The translations under genes were made by a program, and so were the position numbers. The notes under the pieces were generated by a model. It ran no database searches. It was not told the origin of the DNA and saw only the letters and a program-made list of their open reading frames with translations. From positions 496,001 through 560,000 of the forward strand of contig CANLBJ010000002.1 in the NCBI GenBank assembly GCA_947488905.1: a DNA stretch of 64,000 nucleotides, in the 5' to 3' direction. This DNA is from Ulvibacter algarum. Lineage in GTDB: Bacteria > Bacteroidota > Bacteroidia > Flavobacteriales > Flavobacteriaceae. Shown here piece by piece: positions 62,502-64,000 of this stretch (positions are counted from its first letter, which is position 1; every line of letters begins with the position of its first letter).

Positions 62502-62825
62502 TTAGTTATTTCTTTGTGGTCTACCTCCTTTAGGTCTAGGAGCGTTTTTTAACTCTTCTAGTGTTATTTTACCATCACTATTAGTATCAATAGTAGAAAA
62601 GTTTTCTGCTATTGGTCCTTTTACTTCTTCTTTAGATAAAGCCCCATCCCCATTTGCATCCATTTGCTTTAACATAGAAGCAGCATCTTTCTTTCCGCCA
62701 CCATTTCTTTCTTGTGATTGTTTTGATATAGTCTCTTTAGAAGACGTAGTTTCAGATGTTGATCCACAAGATGCTACAAAAGCTCCAATTGCTGCTACTG
62801 CTAGTATTAATTTTAATTTTTTCAT
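62502..62825 (-). CDS. EF-hand lipoprotein
   Basis: A 107-residue predicted lipoprotein with lipobox VASC at the end of its signal peptide. A Ser/Thr/Lys-rich linker leads to two EF-hand calcium loops: DANGDGALSKEEV and DTNSDGKITLEEL, each with the canonical Asp/Asn at positions 1, 3 and 5 and Glu at position 12. The C-terminus is basic (RPKGGRPQRNN). It is probably a surface or periplasmic calcium-binding protein of unknown role. It is a single gene with its own terminator. Confidence 0.85.
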   Translation of the reverse strand: MKKLKLILAVAAIGAFVASCGSTSETTSSKETISKQSQERNGGGKKDAASMLKQMDANGDGALSKEEVKGPIAENFSTIDTNSDGKITLEELKNAPRPKGGRPQRNN

Positions 62826-62986
62826 TGTAAATTATTTAATGTTAGTAATCATTTAGACTACACTTTTAATAATAATCTTCGTTCTAAATATTATTTAATT
62901 TAAAAACTCTGTTTTTTTTACTTCTCTAATGATAAAAACAGCATTATGTTAATTTTTTGACATAAAAAACGATAAACTATCACTGT

Positions 62987-63010
62987 AATGCTAAATATTT
63001 ATTAAATCTT
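62987..63010. repeat. Right copy of a 24-bp direct repeat
   Basis: Identical to 62261-62284 over 24 bases. The surrounding bases differ, so this is a short conserved repeat rather than part of a longer duplication. Confidence 0.7.
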
Positions 63011-63075
63011 TCTGACACTGCATTTTATGGAATACAATTTGAATACTATATAAACGAACCTAAAAACTTAAAAAA

Positions 63076-63315
63076 ATGAACAATAGAAATAAAAAAGCAG
63101 GAGTAGCAGCATTATTAGGAATTGGAGCCGGAGTATTTGCTTGGTGGAAATACAAAAACCTTTCGCCAGAAGAAAAAACAAAGTTGAAATCTAAAATAGA
63201 TGAGACTGGCACAAAAATTAAAGACACTTATAATGATGTAGAAGACACATTATCAGAAAAATATGCCAAGATTAAAGATAAAGTAAAGCACGAAGTTGAA
63301 GAGTTAAGTAGTTAA
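63076..63315 (+). CDS. Small YtxH-like protein
   Basis: A 79-residue protein. A short N-terminal hydrophobic helix (AGVAALLGIGAGVFAWWKY) anchors it in the membrane. The rest is a long charged amphipathic helix with heptad-like spacing (EKTKLKSKIDETGTKIKDTY). This is the layout of YtxH-like or YtxH/CsbD-type stress proteins, but the assignment is loose. A terminator hairpin follows 27 bases after the stop. Confidence 0.6.
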   Translation: MNNRNKKAGVAALLGIGAGVFAWWKYKNLSPEEKTKLKSKIDETGTKIKDTYNDVEDTLSEKYAKIKDKVKHEVEELSS

Positions 63316-63342
63316 ACTATTTAGTTTTTATAAATTTATTAG

Positions 63343-63368
63343 AACCCCTTCCAATTTTGGAAGGGGTT
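63343..63368 (+). terminator. Rho-independent terminator
   Basis: AACCCCTTCC and GGAAGGGGTT pair perfectly around the 6-base loop AATTTT. It lies 27 bases after the stop of the YtxH-like gene. Confidence 0.75.
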
Positions 63369-63402
63369 TCTTCGTTATAATTCTATCCTTAAAAACTAAG
63401 TT

Positions 63403-64000
63403 ATGAAAACCCACTCTTTTGCTCTATTGCTAGCCCTTAGTTACTCATTGAGTTTCTTAACAGCTTGCTCAGATAAGGATGATACAGAGGTAGCCACTCA
63501 ACTAGAAGATATTGAGATTGCTTCATTACCAGATAATGTAATATTACCTGCTGTGAGTGCTTCATTTGACTGGCAATTAGATGATGTTACAACAGACAAT
63601 ACCTTTGCTGCTACGGTGATAGATGTAGATGCTTTTTCTACTACCGCAGCTACGGTACAGCACTTTAAAGATCAAGGTAAAATTGTGATAGCTTACCTCT
63701 CTGTTGGTTCTGCAGAAACATTTAGGGATGATTATAATGATTTCCCGTCACAAGTATTAGGTACTATTTATGAAGGTTTTGAAGATGAAAAATGGCTTGA
63801 CATTACAAACATAGATGCCATTGCTCCTATTCTTAGAGCACGATTTGATATGATTGCAAATAAGGGCTTTGATGGTATAGAGCCAGATAATATTAACGGC
63901 TACCAGAACAATACAGGTTTTAATTTAACAGAAACAGATGCCATTAATTTTTCTAGATGGCTTATTAATGAAGCTCACATAAGAGGATTACACATAGGCC
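63403..64000 (+). CDS. GH114-like (endo-alpha-1,4-polygalactosaminidase-type) lipoprotein, 3' end outside window
   Basis: A lipoprotein gene that runs past the window edge; 199 codons are visible. The signal peptide (LLLALSYSLSFLTAC) ends in a lipobox with LTAC. The mature protein begins SDKDDTEVAT and continues into a TIM-barrel pattern: FDWQLDD, VIDVDAFSTTAATVQHF, KIVIAYLSVGSAETFRDD, DEKWLDITNIDAIAPILRAR, GFDGIEPDNINGYQN. These match the glycoside hydrolase family 114/TM1410-like group, whose members cleave galactosaminoglycans. The acidic residues in IEPDN are the likely catalytic pair. The frame is open to the edge. Start at 63403. Confidence 0.78.
   Translation, partial: MKTHSFALLLALSYSLSFLTACSDKDDTEVATQLEDIEIASLPDNVILPAVSASFDWQLDDVTTDNTFAATVIDVDAFSTTAATVQHFKDQGKIVIAYLSVGSAETFRDDYNDFPSQVLGTIYEGFEDEKWLDITNIDAIAPILRARFDMIANKGFDGIEPDNINGYQNNTGFNLTETDAINFSRWLINEAHIRGLHIG

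Overview
The window is AT-rich chromosomal DNA of a Bacteroidota bacterium, most likely a marine member of the Flavobacteriaceae. The evidence is indirect but consistent: two secreted proteins end in type IX secretion (T9SS) sorting tails, lipoproteins are frequent, a one-piece hybrid two-component regulator is present, and many genes are preceded by the Bacteroidota -7 promoter element TAnnTTTG. Genus cannot be fixed from the sequence alone. No rRNA, tRNA, CRISPR array, transposase or integrase was seen.

Layout. 1-5.8 kb: the end of an AraC-type regulator, a SnoaL-like lipoprotein with a small partner, a broken small gene, two SDR-type proteins and a LysM protein. 5.8-12.5 kb (minus strand): an EamA transporter, a large T9SS-exported beta-propeller protein broken by an in-frame TAA, small and membrane unknowns, thiE and a half-size DEAD-box protein. 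12.6-17.2 kb: a TetR-controlled thiol/redox operon with a matching palindromic operator in front of the regulator and in front of the first target gene. 17.2-20.5 kb: a DUF4494 protein, a small membrane protein and a repetitive DUF937/OmpA protein. 20.8-25.6 kb: an orphan type VI tube protein (TssD/Hcp) with a C-terminal extension, a ~1,073-residue effector-like protein split by one frameshift, and a formylglycine-generating-enzyme-like lipoprotein. 25.8-32.4 kb: an acyl-CoA oxidase/dehydrogenase, an unknown, and a carboxypeptidase-regulatory/prolyl-oligopeptidase fusion.

32.6-41.3 kb: a six-gene catabolic operon (porin, GABA aminotransferase, periplasmic cyclase, iron alcohol dehydrogenase, permease, succinate-semialdehyde dehydrogenase) facing a divergent Lrp/AsnC regulator. 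The enzymes converge on succinic semialdehyde and then succinate. 41.4-47.0 kb: two convergent hybrid sensor kinases and small secreted proteins. 47.3-53.1 kb: an unknown secreted protein and a 1,534-residue LamG/LRR/HYR surface protein with a T9SS tail. 53.4-54.0 kb: a second thiamine-phosphate-synthase-like gene. 54.2-58.7 kb: a tightly coupled operon of a very large histidine kinase, a stand-alone receiver and a receiver fused to a transmembrane tail. Its architecture matches the Detocs family of defensive two-component systems, with a membrane effector in place of the ATP-cleaving one. 58.7-64 kb: structured non-coding DNA, a small phosphatase, two tail-to-tail DoxX-like proteins, an EamA transporter, small lipoproteins and the start of a GH114-like lipoprotein.

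Three genes within the first 25 kb carry one-base lesions (nonsense or frameshift). They may be real decay or errors in the underlying sequence.
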